DNA of 54,943 nucleotides. Source: Nitriliruptoraceae bacterium (GTDB lineage Bacteria; Actinomycetota; Nitriliruptoria; Nitriliruptorales; Nitriliruptoraceae). This document shows, piece by piece, positions 25,369 to 33,665 of this stretch. Position 1 is the first letter of the stretch, and every line of letters starts with the position of its first letter. The notes beneath the pieces are model-generated. The model made no database searches and was not told the DNA's origin. It saw only the letters and a list, made by a program, of their open reading frames with translations. A program made the position numbers and the translations under genes. Where the stretch lies: assembly GCA_007121785.1 (NCBI GenBank), contig SKJX01000158.1, positions 1-54,943 of the forward strand, read 5' to 3'.

Positions 25369-25599
25369 ATGCGCACCGAACGGCGGGCCGTGAGCACCCA
25401 CCTGGTCGACTCGGTCGGCCTGGTCGGCTGCCCCGAGCGGCGTCGCGACGTGGCCTTCGAGGAGTGCTTGTCGTGCCGCTACCTCACGGGGATCGAGCAG
25501 GACGCGCGCGGCCGCGTGAAGGAGATCCACTGCTCCGGTGGGCGCCGCGAGGCCCCCTGGATCACTCCGTGGGGGTGGATGGGGCCGTTCGGGAGCTGA
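25369..25599 (+). CDS. small Cys-rich hypothetical protein
   Basis: A 76-residue protein started at ATG 25369, behind ggaagggg. It has four Cys: one in LVGCPERRRDVAF, a C-L-S-C pair in EECLSCRYL, and one in EIHCSGG. This could coordinate zinc or an iron-sulfur cluster. The C-terminus is Trp/Gly/Pro-rich (PWITPWGWMGPFG). I do not know a function. It follows the second CNNM gene by 108 bases and is convergent with the next gene, three bases between stops. Confidence 0.65.
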   Translation: MRTERRAVSTHLVDSVGLVGCPERRRDVAFEECLSCRYLTGIEQDARGRVKEIHCSGGRREAPWITPWGWMGPFGS

Positions 25600-25602
25600 C
25601 CC

Positions 25603-26025
25603 TCACGCCCGTTGGGCGAGCTGCTCCACCTGCCAGCGACCGAAGTAGGTGATGTCGGCCGCTCCAGCATCCCGGAGCGCGTCGCCGATCAGCTGCTTGC
25701 CCGCGGCATGCGGCTCGTCGCCGACGTCGTCGGGGTCGGGCAGTTCGACGGTCACGACGTAGGCGCCGTTGCGCAGCGCGGTCGCCAGCGACTCCAGGTG
25801 CGGGGTCTCGTCACCGAACAGCTTCCGGACGCGTCGCAGGAGCGGATCGACGTCGGACTCCGGTGGGGTGATGACCTGGTCTCGATCCTCGGGAGCGAGG
25901 ACCTCGATCGAGGAGGAGGTGAGCTCCGTCCCTTCGACGGCGTCGCGGCAGGCAGCCACGGTCGCCTCGTCCGCGGCGATGCCGACGACGTGGTTCGTGG
26001 GGTACTGGGCCAGTTGCTCGGACAC
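25603..26025 (-). CDS. hypothetical protein, GSP17M/YflT-like fold possible
   Basis: A 140-residue acidic protein. The opening HVVGIAADEATVAACRDAV, the central FGDETPHLESLATALRNGAYVV and the ending GAADITYFGRWQVEQL give an alpha/beta layout that recalls the small general-stress GSP17M/YflT domain, in which a strand-helix start contacts and a GxY segment recur. I am not certain. It starts with GTG at 26025, seven bases after ggaggg; a minus-strand TACGCT at 26074-26079 is a likely -10. No membrane segment is seen. Confidence 0.75.
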   Translation of the reverse strand: MSEQLAQYPTNHVVGIAADEATVAACRDAVEGTELTSSSIEVLAPEDRDQVITPPESDVDPLLRRVRKLFGDETPHLESLATALRNGAYVVTVELPDPDDVGDEPHAAGKQLIGDALRDAGAADITYFGRWQVEQLAQRA

Positions 26026-26210
26026 GTGCGAACCCTCCGTCGGGGACGGCGTGGGCGGTAGCAGGCCCGCCCCAGCGTAGAGCCATCGCCGCTGCCCGAA
26101 CCGTGTGGAGCCTGCCCGTCGGGACAGGGCGATCGAGTCTGAGCCGGCAGGCGTGTGTGCCCGACCTGCCCCCGCGGTTCGGTCATGGACCAGGGGCCGG
26201 CCCGGGCAGG

Positions 26211-26238
26211 TTGCACACCGGTCAGGACTGCCTACGTT
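26211..26238 (+). promoter_or_regulatory. promoter of the acidic lipoprotein gene
   Basis: TTGCAC (26211-26216) and TACGTT (26233-26238) with a 16-base spacer form the best two-box promoter in the window. Confidence 0.65.
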
Positions 26239-26244
26239 GGAGAG

Positions 26245-26262
26245 AACCCGCGCCAGCGGGTT
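26245..26262 (+). promoter_or_regulatory. 5'-terminal mRNA hairpin
   Basis: AACCCGC and GCGGGTT pair perfectly around a GCCA loop, placed at the expected 5' end of the lipoprotein mRNA. It may protect the transcript from decay. An aggaggga ribosome site follows at about 26272-26279. Confidence 0.55.
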
Positions 26263-26285
26263 TCGCCCAGCAGGAGGGACGGCAG

Positions 26286-26438
26286 ATGAACCGCAAGCTC
26301 TCGAGCAAGATCGCCCTGGTCGCCGCGGTGCCGCTCGCGCTCGGCGCGGTCGCTTGCGAGGTCGAGGATCCCGACGACGCCGACCTCAACGGCGAACTCG
26401 ACGACGGCATGGACGACGACCTCGATGAGGACCTGTAG
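26286..26438 (+). CDS. 50-residue acidic lipoprotein
   Basis: A very small exported protein. The N-terminus MNRKLSSKIALVAAVPL is a signal peptide, and LGAVAC is a lipobox with Cys24 as the lipidated residue. The mature part is only 27 residues, almost entirely Asp, Glu, Gly and Leu (EVEDPDDADLNGELDDGM then an Asp/Glu/Leu end). A strong promoter, a 5' hairpin, an ideal ribosome site and a strong terminator suggest an abundant transcript. Function unknown; a surface anionic or cation-binding role is only a guess. A Lon-like protease gene follows the terminator by 20 bases. Confidence 0.8.
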   Translation: MNRKLSSKIALVAAVPLALGAVACEVEDPDDADLNGELDDGMDDDLDEDL

Positions 26439-26457
26439 CCGGATCCGCGTCCGCAGC

Positions 26458-26492
26458 CACGACGCCACCGCCTGCGGGCGGTGGCCGTCGTG
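26458..26492 (+). terminator. strong intrinsic-type hairpin
   Basis: A 15-bp stem (cacgacgccaccgcc with ggcggtggccgtcgtg, one bulged base) and a four-base loop lie 20 bases after the lipoprotein stop. There is no U-run. Partial read-through would feed the protease gene. Confidence 0.7.
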
Positions 26493-26511
26493 TCGAGGGT
26501 GACCGTCCCGG

Positions 26512-27540
26512 ATGTCGCTGAAGCGATCCCACCAGCGAGCCAGTCGTCGCCGAGGTCGACACCGGCGGCGACGTTGGGCGTTGCGGGTGGCGGTCCTCTC
26601 GATGGCCGTGCTGCTGCTGCCGATCCCGTGGATCCACGTCAGCGATGACATAACGCCAGGGACCGCGTGGCGGCTCGATGGCCGGCTGGAGGTCGACGGG
26701 CGGACCATCGAGCCGGACGGGCGGTGGACCTGGCTGAGCGTCGGCCGGCCACAGCTGGTCGGCGAAGCGCTCTGGGCCCGACTGCTCGGCAGCGACGTGC
26801 CGTCCCGCGACCTGCGCGAAGGGTCGGTGACCGTCAGCCCGTCGCTGGCCGAACCCGCCGCCGCAGCGATCGGTTTGCGTGCCGCCGGCCGGGACGTCCC
26901 GCTCGGTCTGATCGTGGAGGCTCGTGACCCCTACATCGAGGGCTATCCGCAGTCCGCGTTGATCGTGTCCATCGACGGGCGGGCGCTGACCAACCGTGAG
27001 GCCTGGGAGGAGGCCATGAGTGGTTGGGAAGCGGAGGCCGGGCTGCCGACCAGTGCCGCACAGGCGAGCCCCCGGGCCTTCGCGTTCGAGCTGCCGGACG
27101 GGAGGGAGTTCACCGCACCGGGGCCCCAGCTCCCCTACCGGGAGGTCAACACCCTCGACACCGCCCCCCTGGATCTCGAAGCGGGCATCTCGTTCAAGTT
27201 CGCCCAGCGGCTCCCGGTCGACTGGTTCCGGAACCTCTCGCTGGGCCGGTCCCACGGCCTGATGGTCGCGTTGACCACCTACGCTGACGTCTCGGGCCGC
27301 GACATCGCGCAGGGGCGACACATCGCCGGCACCGGTGGTATCCGCGGCGACGGAACCGTCACGCGGATCGGCGGTCTGCCGACCAAGGCCAGGGCCGCGC
27401 ATCGTGCCGACGCCGACGTGATGTTCTTCCCCGCCTCGCAAGCCGACCAACTGGAGGGCATGGAGTTCGACGGGATGTCGCTGGTACCGGTCGAGACGCT
27501 CGAAGACGCGATCGACTGGTTGGAACGGCCGGTCACCTGA
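26512..27540 (+). CDS. membrane-anchored Lon-like PDZ protease (YlbL/Rv3194c type)
   Basis: A 342-residue protein with a very basic N-terminus, one membrane helix (about 24-44), a middle PDZ-like region (PYIEGYPQSALIVSIDGRAL) and a C-terminal S16/Lon protease domain. The catalytic Ser247 is in GRSHGLMVAL and Lys292 in GGLPTKARAA, 45 residues apart as in the Lon Ser-Lys dyad; GTGGIRGDGTVTRIGG is the linking signature. The protease domain faces outward. It follows the acidic lipoprotein, so processing of a surface protein is possible but unproven. No ATPase domain, as expected for this subgroup. Confidence 0.9.
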   Translation: MSLKRSHQRASRRRGRHRRRRWALRVAVLSMAVLLLPIPWIHVSDDITPGTAWRLDGRLEVDGRTIEPDGRWTWLSVGRPQLVGEALWARLLGSDVPSRDLREGSVTVSPSLAEPAAAAIGLRAAGRDVPLGLIVEARDPYIEGYPQSALIVSIDGRALTNREAWEEAMSGWEAEAGLPTSAAQASPRAFAFELPDGREFTAPGPQLPYREVNTLDTAPLDLEAGISFKFAQRLPVDWFRNLSLGRSHGLMVALTTYADVSGRDIAQGRHIAGTGGIRGDGTVTRIGGLPTKARAAHRADADVMFFPASQADQLEGMEFDGMSLVPVETLEDAIDWLERPVT

Positions 27541-27573
27541 GCGGTGACGGTCCGGCAGGGGAGAGGGCGCACG

Positions 27574-28158
27574 GTGCCACGCAGGTTCACGCGGGAGGAA
27601 CTGCTCGCCTACCGGGGTGCCGAGGTGCCGGACCTGGTGGGTGGGCGGCCACGGTTGGTGTTCGTCGGCATCAACCCGGGCCTGTGGACCGCGGCGACGC
27701 AGTCCCATTTCGCTCATCCCTCGAACCGGTTCTACCCGGCGCTGTACGCCGCCCGGATCACCGACCGTGAGCTCGACCGGGTCGACGGCCTGACCGACCC
27801 CGACCGAGAGCACCTGGTCGATCGTGGCATCGCGATCACCAACCTCGTGCAGCGAGCGACCGCGAAGGCGTCCGAGCTTTCGAGCAGCGAGCTACGCGCC
27901 GGGGCGGACGCCGTGGGCGAGCGGATCCGGTCCTGGCAGCCGAACGTGGTGGCGGTCGCCGGGGTCACGGCGTTCCGCACGGGCTTCCGTCGGCCCGAGG
28001 CATCGCTGGGAGAACAGCCGGAGCGCCTCGGTGGCGCGACCTGTTGGGTGGTGCCCAACCCGAGTGGGCTGAACGCCCACGAGACGATCGACAGCCTTGC
28101 CAGGTGGTACCGCAGGGTCGCTGAGGCCGCCGACGTCGTCCTCCCCGGTGCCGCCTGA
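27574..28158 (+). CDS. mug: G/U mismatch-specific uracil/thymine DNA glycosylase (Mug/TDG)
   Basis: A 194-residue base-excision enzyme that removes uracil, thymine or ethenocytosine from mispairs with guanine. The family motifs VGINPGLWTA (with the catalytic Asn) and NPSGLNAHET are intact, and the FAHPSNRFYPAL segment is typical. I start it at GTG 27574, preceded by ggggagaggg at a spacing of about seven, rather than GTG 27544. It sits 33 bases after the protease gene on the same strand. Strong G+C content makes deaminated cytosine repair important, but the context adds no specific link. Confidence 0.93.
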   Translation: MPRRFTREELLAYRGAEVPDLVGGRPRLVFVGINPGLWTAATQSHFAHPSNRFYPALYAARITDRELDRVDGLTDPDREHLVDRGIAITNLVQRATAKASELSSSELRAGADAVGERIRSWQPNVVAVAGVTAFRTGFRRPEASLGEQPERLGGATCWVVPNPSGLNAHETIDSLARWYRRVAEAADVVLPGAA

Positions 28159-28364
28159 GACCTCACCGGCGCCGATCCGCCTGGGTCGCTGGCGCCGCGC
28201 GGCCTTCGTCCTGGCCAGACGACCACCCGCCGGACGAGTCCCTCCGGACACCCGTCCAGTCGTTGGCGGCGACCGACGGGACGCGGCGCGATCGTGGGTC
28301 CATGATGCTCATCAGCCCCGCAGCCGATGCCCGGTGCGGGAACCGACGATCGCAAAGGCAGACC

Positions 28365-28520
28365 ATGCTCACCCTGGGAGTCCTTCTCCTGATCCTCGCC
28401 GTGCTCTTGGACATCGGCGTGCTCTGGACGATCGGAGGGATCCTGACCGTGATCGGCCTGATCCTGACGGTCCTGGGCGTGCTCGACCGCTCGGTCGGAC
28501 CGCGTCGCTACTACTGGTAG
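28365..28520 (+). CDS. DUF6131-like small membrane protein
   Basis: A 51-residue protein of two hydrophobic segments, MLTLGVLLLILAVLL and IGGILTVIGLILTVLGVL, joined by DIGVLWT and ending SVGPRRYYW. This matches the actinobacterial DUF6131 pattern (hydrophobic hairpin with a Gly/Arg/aromatic tail). Start ATG 28365 follows aaagg; the longer frame upstream is not coding-like. Function unknown. About 206 bases of apparently empty DNA precede it. Confidence 0.8.
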   Translation: MLTLGVLLLILAVLLDIGVLWTIGGILTVIGLILTVLGVLDRSVGPRRYYW

Positions 28521-28527
28521 GGCGTGG

Positions 28528-28566
28528 CGGGGGCGGCCCGGGCACGGCCCCTTCGGACCGCCCCCG
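28528..28566. terminator. bidirectional hairpin between DUF6131 gene and prs
   Basis: CGGGGGCGG and CCGCCCCCG form a 9-bp stem with a 21-base loop that may fold further. It lies between two convergent genes. Confidence 0.55.
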
Positions 28567-28600
28567 GCACCCCCGGCCAGGTGGTGGCCGCGGTCAGGGC

Positions 28601-29548
28601 TCAGGGGGCGAACAGCACGCTGAGGCTCTCGTGCTCGTGGATGCGACGGATCGCTTCCGCGAAGAGCGGGGCGACCGAGACGATCCGGATCCGGTCGCTG
28701 AGGATCACCGGCTGGTTCTCGACCGAATCCGTCACCAGCACGGTCCGGATCGGGCTGGCGTCGATCCGCTCCATCGAGGCACCCGCGAACACCCCGTGGG
28801 ACAGCACGGCGACGATGTCCCGTGCACCACGCCGGTCGAGTTCCTCGGCGATCTCCACCAACGTGCCGGCGGAGATCGAGAAATCATCGACGATCACCGC
28901 GGAGCGGTCAGCGACGTCGCCGATGAGGTCGACCACCTCCGCTCGCTCGTCGTGTTCGGCACGCTCCTTGTCGCCGATCGCGAGCGGGTAGCCGAGGTGG
29001 CGCGCGTACTTGCGTGCCTTCTTCGCGAAACCCGCATCCGGGGCGACCACCACCGGGTCGACGAGCCCGAGTGAGCGCACCTCAGCGGCGAGCGTGGGCA
29101 TCGCGTAGAGGTCGTCGACCGGGATGCGGAAGAAGCCCTGGATCTGAGGTGCGTGCAGGTCGAGGGTCACCAGCCGGTCTGCCCCGGCGGCCTCGATCGC
29201 GTCGGCACACACCCGAGCACGGATCGACACCCGCGGCTCGTCCTTCTTGTCGCCCTTGGCGTAGCTGAAGTAGGGGACGATCGCCGTGACCGAGTCGGCG
29301 CTGGCACGGGTGAACGCATCGAGCCAGAACAGCAGTTCCATGAAGTGGTCGTTCGCCGGGAAGACCGTTGACTGGACGAGGTAGACCTCGCGACCACGGA
29401 CGTTCTGCAGGATCCGTGGAAACAGGTTGCCCTCGCTGAAACGCAGCACCTCACCGTGCCCGGGCTCGATCCCCAGGTGCTCACAGATCGACGCCGTCAG
29501 GCGTGGGCTGCCGGAGCCGCCGAAGACCAGGACCTCGTCCACCGCCAC
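28601..29548 (-). CDS. prs: ribose-phosphate pyrophosphokinase, divergent PRPP loop
   Basis: A 315-residue PRPP synthase that makes phosphoribosyl pyrophosphate from ribose 5-phosphate and ATP. Family features are LVFGGSGSPRL (instead of the usual FSGNANPEL), ND-type HFMELLFWLDAFTRASA, YFSYAKGDKKDEPR, LDLHAPQIQGFFRIPVDDLYA and APDAGFAKKARKYA. The PRPP-binding loop reads VIVDDFSISAGT where the common form is VDDxIDTAGT, so Asp is replaced by Ser. GTG 29548 follows aggagg by six bases. The upstream partner gene ends 29 bases before it, making a two-gene operon. Core identity is secure; the substitutions suggest a subgroup or different regulation. Confidence 0.9.
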   Translation of the reverse strand: MAVDEVLVFGGSGSPRLTASICEHLGIEPGHGEVLRFSEGNLFPRILQNVRGREVYLVQSTVFPANDHFMELLFWLDAFTRASADSVTAIVPYFSYAKGDKKDEPRVSIRARVCADAIEAAGADRLVTLDLHAPQIQGFFRIPVDDLYAMPTLAAEVRSLGLVDPVVVAPDAGFAKKARKYARHLGYPLAIGDKERAEHDERAEVVDLIGDVADRSAVIVDDFSISAGTLVEIAEELDRRGARDIVAVLSHGVFAGASMERIDASPIRTVLVTDSVENQPVILSDRIRIVSVAPLFAEAIRRIHEHESLSVLFAP

Positions 29549-29577
29549 GCGGTGCCTCCTCTCGTCCACACGTGGGG

Positions 29578-30072
29578 TCAGCTGTCGACGATCGGGAGCC
29601 CACCAGGATCGTCGGATCCACGCTTGGGGTCGACGTCACCGAAGACGTCGCCCATCGCCGGGAGCGCGTCGACCGCGTGCTGCAGTGGATGCAGGAACGG
29701 CAGCGCGGTCGGGTCCAGCTCCTCGCTCGCGACGAACTCGTCGAGCGAGCCGTCGTCATCGAAGGCCGCGCCGGTCAGATGCGGCGCGTGTCGCCGTGCT
29801 CCGTAGACGACGACGACCCCGTCGGCGCCGGCGAGGTCCGCTTCCGCGACGAACCCCCAGCACGGGATCGACGCCGCGGTGATCCGGTCGTGGGCGAGCT
29901 GTGCGATCACCGTGTGGCGCGCCTCGTCCTCATCTGGCAGTTCGGGCAGCGTGACCAGTTGCGTGCGCTCCGGTCCCGGCAACACCACGGTCGGTGGCAT
30001 CGGCCGGCCCCGTTGGCGCAGGATGTCGAGCGCCGCTTCCTGGCACACGAACCGCAGCTCATCGAACTGCAC
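29578..30072 (-). CDS. unrecognised protein co-transcribed with prs
   Basis: A 164-residue acidic soluble protein. I do not recognise a family. The N-terminal half (FDELRFVCQEAALDILRQRG, then PTVVLPGPERTQLVTLPELP) and ADGVVVVYGARRHAPHLTG suggest an alpha/beta domain with a Cys in IPCWGF. The C-terminal 40 residues are Pro/Asp/Gly-rich. It begins at GTG 30072, with aaagg upstream and a minus-strand TACCGT -10 at 30102-30107, so it heads the transcript that includes prs. Its role could relate to nucleotide or PRPP supply but that is inference from position. Confidence 0.8.
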   Translation of the reverse strand: MQFDELRFVCQEAALDILRQRGRPMPPTVVLPGPERTQLVTLPELPDEDEARHTVIAQLAHDRITAASIPCWGFVAEADLAGADGVVVVYGARRHAPHLTGAAFDDDGSLDEFVASEELDPTALPFLHPLQHAVDALPAMGDVFGDVDPKRGSDDPGGLPIVDS

Positions 30073-30132
30073 GGCGACCTTTCGCGAGGAGCGGGCGGTC
30101 GACGGTACCGCCCAGCCTGCACCGTCCGCGGT

Positions 30133-31815
30133 CTACGGGGTGGTGATCGCTCCATCGGCGGCGGACGATGCCAGGCTGGCGTACTTGGCCAGCACCCCGC
30201 GGGTGTAGCGCGGTGGCAAGGGCTGCCATCCTTCCCGGCGGCGTGCGAGCTCGGCCTCGTCGGCGTCGATGTCGATGCGACGGTTCGGCACGTCGATGCG
30301 GACACGGTCGCCTTCGTCGACGAACGCGATGGGACCGCCCTCGGTGGCCTCGGGCGCGATGTGGCCGATCGAGAAGCCGTGGGTCGCGCCGGAGAACCGG
30401 CCGTCGGTCAGCAGCGCCACCGTGCCGCCGAGCCCGGCTCCCTTCACTGCGGAGGTCACCGCCAGCATCTCGCGCATCCCGGGCCCCCCCTTGGGGCCCT
30501 CGTACCGGATCACGATCACGTCCCCATCGACGATGCCGCCGGTCAGCACGGCCTCCATCGCGGCCTGCTCGCCGTCGAAGACCCGTGCGGGGCCCTCGAA
30601 CTCCAGCTGCTCGTCGGTGAGCCCGGCGATCTTGACCACCGCACCCTCGGGTGCGAGGGTCCCGCGGAGGATCGCGAGCCCGCCGTCCACGTGGATCGGG
30701 TCGCTGAGCGGGTGGACGACCTCGCCATCGGGTTCCGGGACGTCCATCGACTCCAGTTCCTCACCGATGCTGCGCCCCGTGACGGTGAGCGCATCGCCGT
30801 GGAGCAGCCCAGCATCGAGCAGTTCCTTCATCACGACCGGTATCCCGCCGATGCGGTCGAGGTCGTTCATCACGAAGCGGCCACCGGGCTTGGTGTCGGC
30901 GATGTGGGGGACGCGACGTCCGATCCGGTCGAAGTCGTCGATCGAGAGCTCGACCTCGGCCTCGCGAGCGATGGCGACCAGGTGGAGGACGGCGTTGGTG
31001 GAGCCGCCGATGGCCATCACCACCGCGATGGCGTTCTCCAACGCCTCGCGGGTAACGATACGTCGGGCGCTCAAGCCTGACTCGAGCAGCCCGACCACCG
31101 CCTCCCCGGAGCGGGTGGCGAAGGCGTCCCGGCGAGGGTCGGGTGCCGACGGCGCTGACGACCCGGGCAGCGCCAGCCCGAGCGCCTCGACGGCGGAGGC
31201 CATGGTGTTGGCGGTGAACATCCCGCCGCAGGCACCTTCGCCAGGGCAGGCCGCGCGTTCGATCGCGCCCAGCTCCGTGTCGTCGATGGTGCCGTGACCG
31301 CGCGCGCCGACGGCCTCGAAGACGTCCTGGATCGTGATGTCGTGTCCGTCGTGCTGCCCCGGCAGGATCGACCCGCCGTAGAGGAACACGCTGGGCACGT
31401 CCAGCCGCACCGCTGCCATGACCATGCCGGGCAGCGACTTGTCGCAGCCAGCGAAGGTGACCATCCCGTCGAGCCGCTCGGCGTGCATCACGGTCTCGAC
31501 CGAGTCGGCGATCACCTCGCGGCTGACCAGCGACGCCCGCATGCCCTCGTGGCCCATCGAGATGCCGTCCGACACCGCGATCGTGTTGAACTCGATCGGG
31601 TACCCGCCGGCGTCGAACACCCCCTGCTTCGCCTGCTTGGCCAACCGGTCGAGCGGCAGGTTGCACGGGGTGACCTCGTTCCACGACGAGGCGATGCCCA
31701 CCTGCGGCTTGTCCCAGTCCTTATCGGTCATCCCGATGGCACGCAGCATCGCGCGGGCGGGCGCGCGCTCGTAGCCCTCGGTGACGTCGCGGCTGCGGTG
31801 CTTCGGATCGGCCAT
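30133..31815 (-). CDS. ilvD: dihydroxy-acid dehydratase
   Basis: A 560-residue iron-sulfur dehydratase that converts 2,3-dihydroxy-isovalerate and -methylvalerate to the 2-oxoacids in valine/isoleucine synthesis. The cluster Cys residues are in [19 protein letters not shown] and [12 protein letters not shown]. Other signatures are [30 protein letters not shown] and HIAPEA. The ATG at 31815 follows gagggagag and a minus-strand TATGCT at 31860-31865 that gives a leader of about 38 bases. No other ilv gene is in the window. Length and motifs are standard. Confidence 0.96.
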   Translation of the reverse strand: MADPKHRSRDVTEGYERAPARAMLRAIGMTDKDWDKPQVGIASSWNEVTPCNLPLDRLAKQAKQGVFDAGGYPIEFNTIAVSDGISMGHEGMRASLVSREVIADSVETVMHAERLDGMVTFAGCDKSLPGMVMAAVRLDVPSVFLYGGSILPGQHDGHDITIQDVFEAVGARGHGTIDDTELGAIERAACPGEGACGGMFTANTMASAVEALGLALPGSSAPSAPDPRRDAFATRSGEAVVGLLESGLSARRIVTREALENAIAVVMAIGGSTNAVLHLVAIAREAEVELSIDDFDRIGRRVPHIADTKPGGRFVMNDLDRIGGIPVVMKELLDAGLLHGDALTVTGRSIGEELESMDVPEPDGEVVHPLSDPIHVDGGLAILRGTLAPEGAVVKIAGLTDEQLEFEGPARVFDGEQAAMEAVLTGGIVDGDVIVIRYEGPKGGPGMREMLAVTSAVKGAGLGGTVALLTDGRFSGATHGFSIGHIAPEATEGGPIAFVDEGDRVRIDVPNRRIDIDADEAELARRREGWQPLPPRYTRGVLAKYASLASSAADGAITTP

Positions 31816-31859
31816 GGGTGCTCTCCCTCGCCAGGGACGCCGTCGTGGATGGCCATCTG

Positions 31860-31865
31860 AGCATA
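31860..31865 (-). promoter_or_regulatory. -10 box of ilvD
   Basis: TATGCT on the minus strand, about 45 bases before the ATG. A divergent TACCGT at 31952-31957 on the plus strand probably serves the thioesterase gene. Confidence 0.45.
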
Positions 31866-31951
31866 CGGCCATCGTCGCCGTCGAACCTGTCCGAGGTCAC
31901 CAGGGCCGTCCCTGCCGCGCCGAAGACCGACCAGGCTCGATGCCGGTGGGC

Positions 31952-31957
31952 TACCGT
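31952..31957 (+). promoter_or_regulatory. -10 box of thioesterase gene
   Basis: TACCGT precedes a leader that includes a 10-bp tandem repeat (ccggtgggcg twice, 31964-31983) and the ggaaggg ribosome site at about 32011-32017. Confidence 0.4.
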
Positions 31958-32023
31958 CCGGGCCGGTGGGCGCCGGTGGGCGCCGGTCGGTGCCCGGCTG
32001 CGAGGACGTCGGAAGGGTCCGTT

Positions 32024-32593
32024 GTGGTGGAACACAGGAGCGAGCCGGTCGCGTCGTCGGCTGGCGACGACGGGCGGGCGGAGGGCGTCGGGCGTCCGGC
32101 GCCCGGACTCCCCGAGGAGATGGCACGCATCCTCGAGTGGCTCGCCGCCGGCGAGGAGATCCGGGTCGCCGACCTCGACCACGGTGTGGAAGTCCTCGGC
32201 GAGGACGGGTTCGCGGGGACCACGCTCGGTCTTCAGTGGGACACCCTGGCCAGCGACCGGGTCACCGCCCACCTCGACGTCGACGAACGTCACCACCAGC
32301 CGTACGGCATCGTCCACGGTGGCGTGTGGTGCTCGATGATCGAGAGCATGGCCTCGATCGCGGCGGCGTTGCGGATCGCCCCGGCCGGCAAGCTCTGCGT
32401 CGGGGTGAGCAACGCCACCGACTTCCTGCGCTCGCACCGTTCGGGCCGGATCGATGGGGTCGCGACCCCCGTCCACGTGGGCCGTCTCCAGCAGCTGTGG
32501 CAGGTCGAGTTGACGCGTGCGGACGACGGCAAGGCGGTCGCTCGCGGCCAGGTCCGGCTCCAGAACGTGGAGCTGTCCCAGCTCGGCAGCTAG
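32024..32593 (+). CDS. PaaI-type hotdog-fold thioesterase
   Basis: A 189-residue acyl-CoA thioesterase of the 4HBT/PaaI group. The hotdog core spans about residues 55-185: HHQPYGIVHGGVWCSMIESMASIAAAL is the HGG-type active-site helix, and GRLQQLWQVELTRADDGKAVARGQVRLQ the closing strands. A 45-residue disordered N-terminus precedes it. GTG 32024 is six bases after ggaaggg. It would hydrolyse acyl- or aryl-CoA; the ACAD-rich context makes acyl-CoA release plausible. A short hairpin follows, then the F420 enzyme gene 58 bases on. Confidence 0.88.
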   Translation: MVEHRSEPVASSAGDDGRAEGVGRPAPGLPEEMARILEWLAAGEEIRVADLDHGVEVLGEDGFAGTTLGLQWDTLASDRVTAHLDVDERHHQPYGIVHGGVWCSMIESMASIAAALRIAPAGKLCVGVSNATDFLRSHRSGRIDGVATPVHVGRLQQLWQVELTRADDGKAVARGQVRLQNVELSQLGS

Positions 32594-32600
32594 CAACGCG

Positions 32601-32623
32601 CGCCGACACGCGACCGGTCGGCG
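32601..32623 (+). terminator. weak hairpin after thioesterase gene
   Basis: cgccgac and gtcggcg pair over a nine-base loop immediately after the stop. It may attenuate rather than stop transcription into the next gene. Confidence 0.35.
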
Positions 32624-32651
32624 TTCGGATCGTGCGGTGGGAGGGAGCAGC

Positions 32652-33665
32652 ATGAAACTGGACGCGGTGACCTACGGCCTCCCGCTCAGCGACGTCGTGG
32701 GCGAGGTCGAGGCGGCACGGGATCAGGGCTACGACGGCTGGTTCGTCAGCGAGACCACCCACGACCCGCTGCTGCAGTGCGCACTGGCGGCGCAGGTGTC
32801 GGGCCCGATGGAGGTGGGCACCGCGATCGCGGTCGCCTTCCCGCGCAGCCCGATGCACCTGGCCTACGCGGCTCACGACCTGCAGGCCCAGACCGGAGGA
32901 CGGGTCGTGCTCGGGCTCGGATCGCAGATCAAGCCACACATCGAGAAGCGGTTCTCCACCGAGTGGTCGCAGCCGGCTGCCCGGATGCGTGAGTACGTGC
33001 AGGCGCTGCACGCCATCTGGGATGCCTGGGCCAGCGGGGAGCGGCTGGCGTTCCGGGGGAGGTTCTACCGCCACACGCTCATGACGCCGTTCTTCACCCC
33101 CGACGACCACGGTCACGGCCATCCCGCGGTGTGGCTGGCTGCGGTCGGTCCGCTCATGACCCGGGTGACCGGGGAGATCGCCGACGGTCTGCTCCCCCAC
33201 GCCTTCACGACCGCCGCCTACCTCCGCGAGGTCACGCTTCCGAACCTGATGCAGGGCCGCGAGGTCGCTGGCCGTGCGCGCACGGACGTCGAGATCGCGC
33301 TCCCGGTGTTCGTGGTCACCGGCCACGATGCCGAACAGCGGGCGGCGGCCGAAGCCATGGTCAAGGAGCAACTGGCGTTCTACGGGTCCACCCCGGCCTA
33401 CCGTGCGGTCCTGGACCAGCACGGCTGGGGTGACCTGCACGAGGAGCTGCACCAGCTGTCGACCCACGATGGCTGGGACCGCATGCCGCAGCTGATCACC
33501 GACGAGGTGCTGCACGCCTTCGCCGTGGTCGCCGATCCACCAGAGGTGGGTGCTGCGATCGTGGAGCGGTACGGGGATGCGGTCGATCGTGTCAGCCTCT
33601 CGACCACGTCCGCGTTCGACGACGCCAGCCTCGCGCAGGTCCGCGCCGACCTCGCTGGCGCGTGA
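32652..33665 (+). CDS. LLM-class F420-dependent oxidoreductase
   Basis: A 337-residue luciferase-like TIM-barrel enzyme of the actinobacterial TIGR03617-type F420 group. It opens MKLDAVTYGLPLSDVVGEVEAARDQGYDGWFVSE; VGTAIAVAFPRSPMHLA, GRVVLGLGSQIKPHIEKRF and FRGRFYRHTLMTPFF are typical. The F420 cofactor would carry hydride to or from an unknown substrate. ATG 32652 is preceded by ggagggag. It overlaps the EamA gene by GTGA, so the pair is cotranscribed. No F420 biosynthesis gene is in the window. Confidence 0.92.
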   Translation: MKLDAVTYGLPLSDVVGEVEAARDQGYDGWFVSETTHDPLLQCALAAQVSGPMEVGTAIAVAFPRSPMHLAYAAHDLQAQTGGRVVLGLGSQIKPHIEKRFSTEWSQPAARMREYVQALHAIWDAWASGERLAFRGRFYRHTLMTPFFTPDDHGHGHPAVWLAAVGPLMTRVTGEIADGLLPHAFTTAAYLREVTLPNLMQGREVAGRARTDVEIALPVFVVTGHDAEQRAAAEAMVKEQLAFYGSTPAYRAVLDQHGWGDLHEELHQLSTHDGWDRMPQLITDEVLHAFAVVADPPEVGAAIVERYGDAVDRVSLSTTSAFDDASLAQVRADLAGA

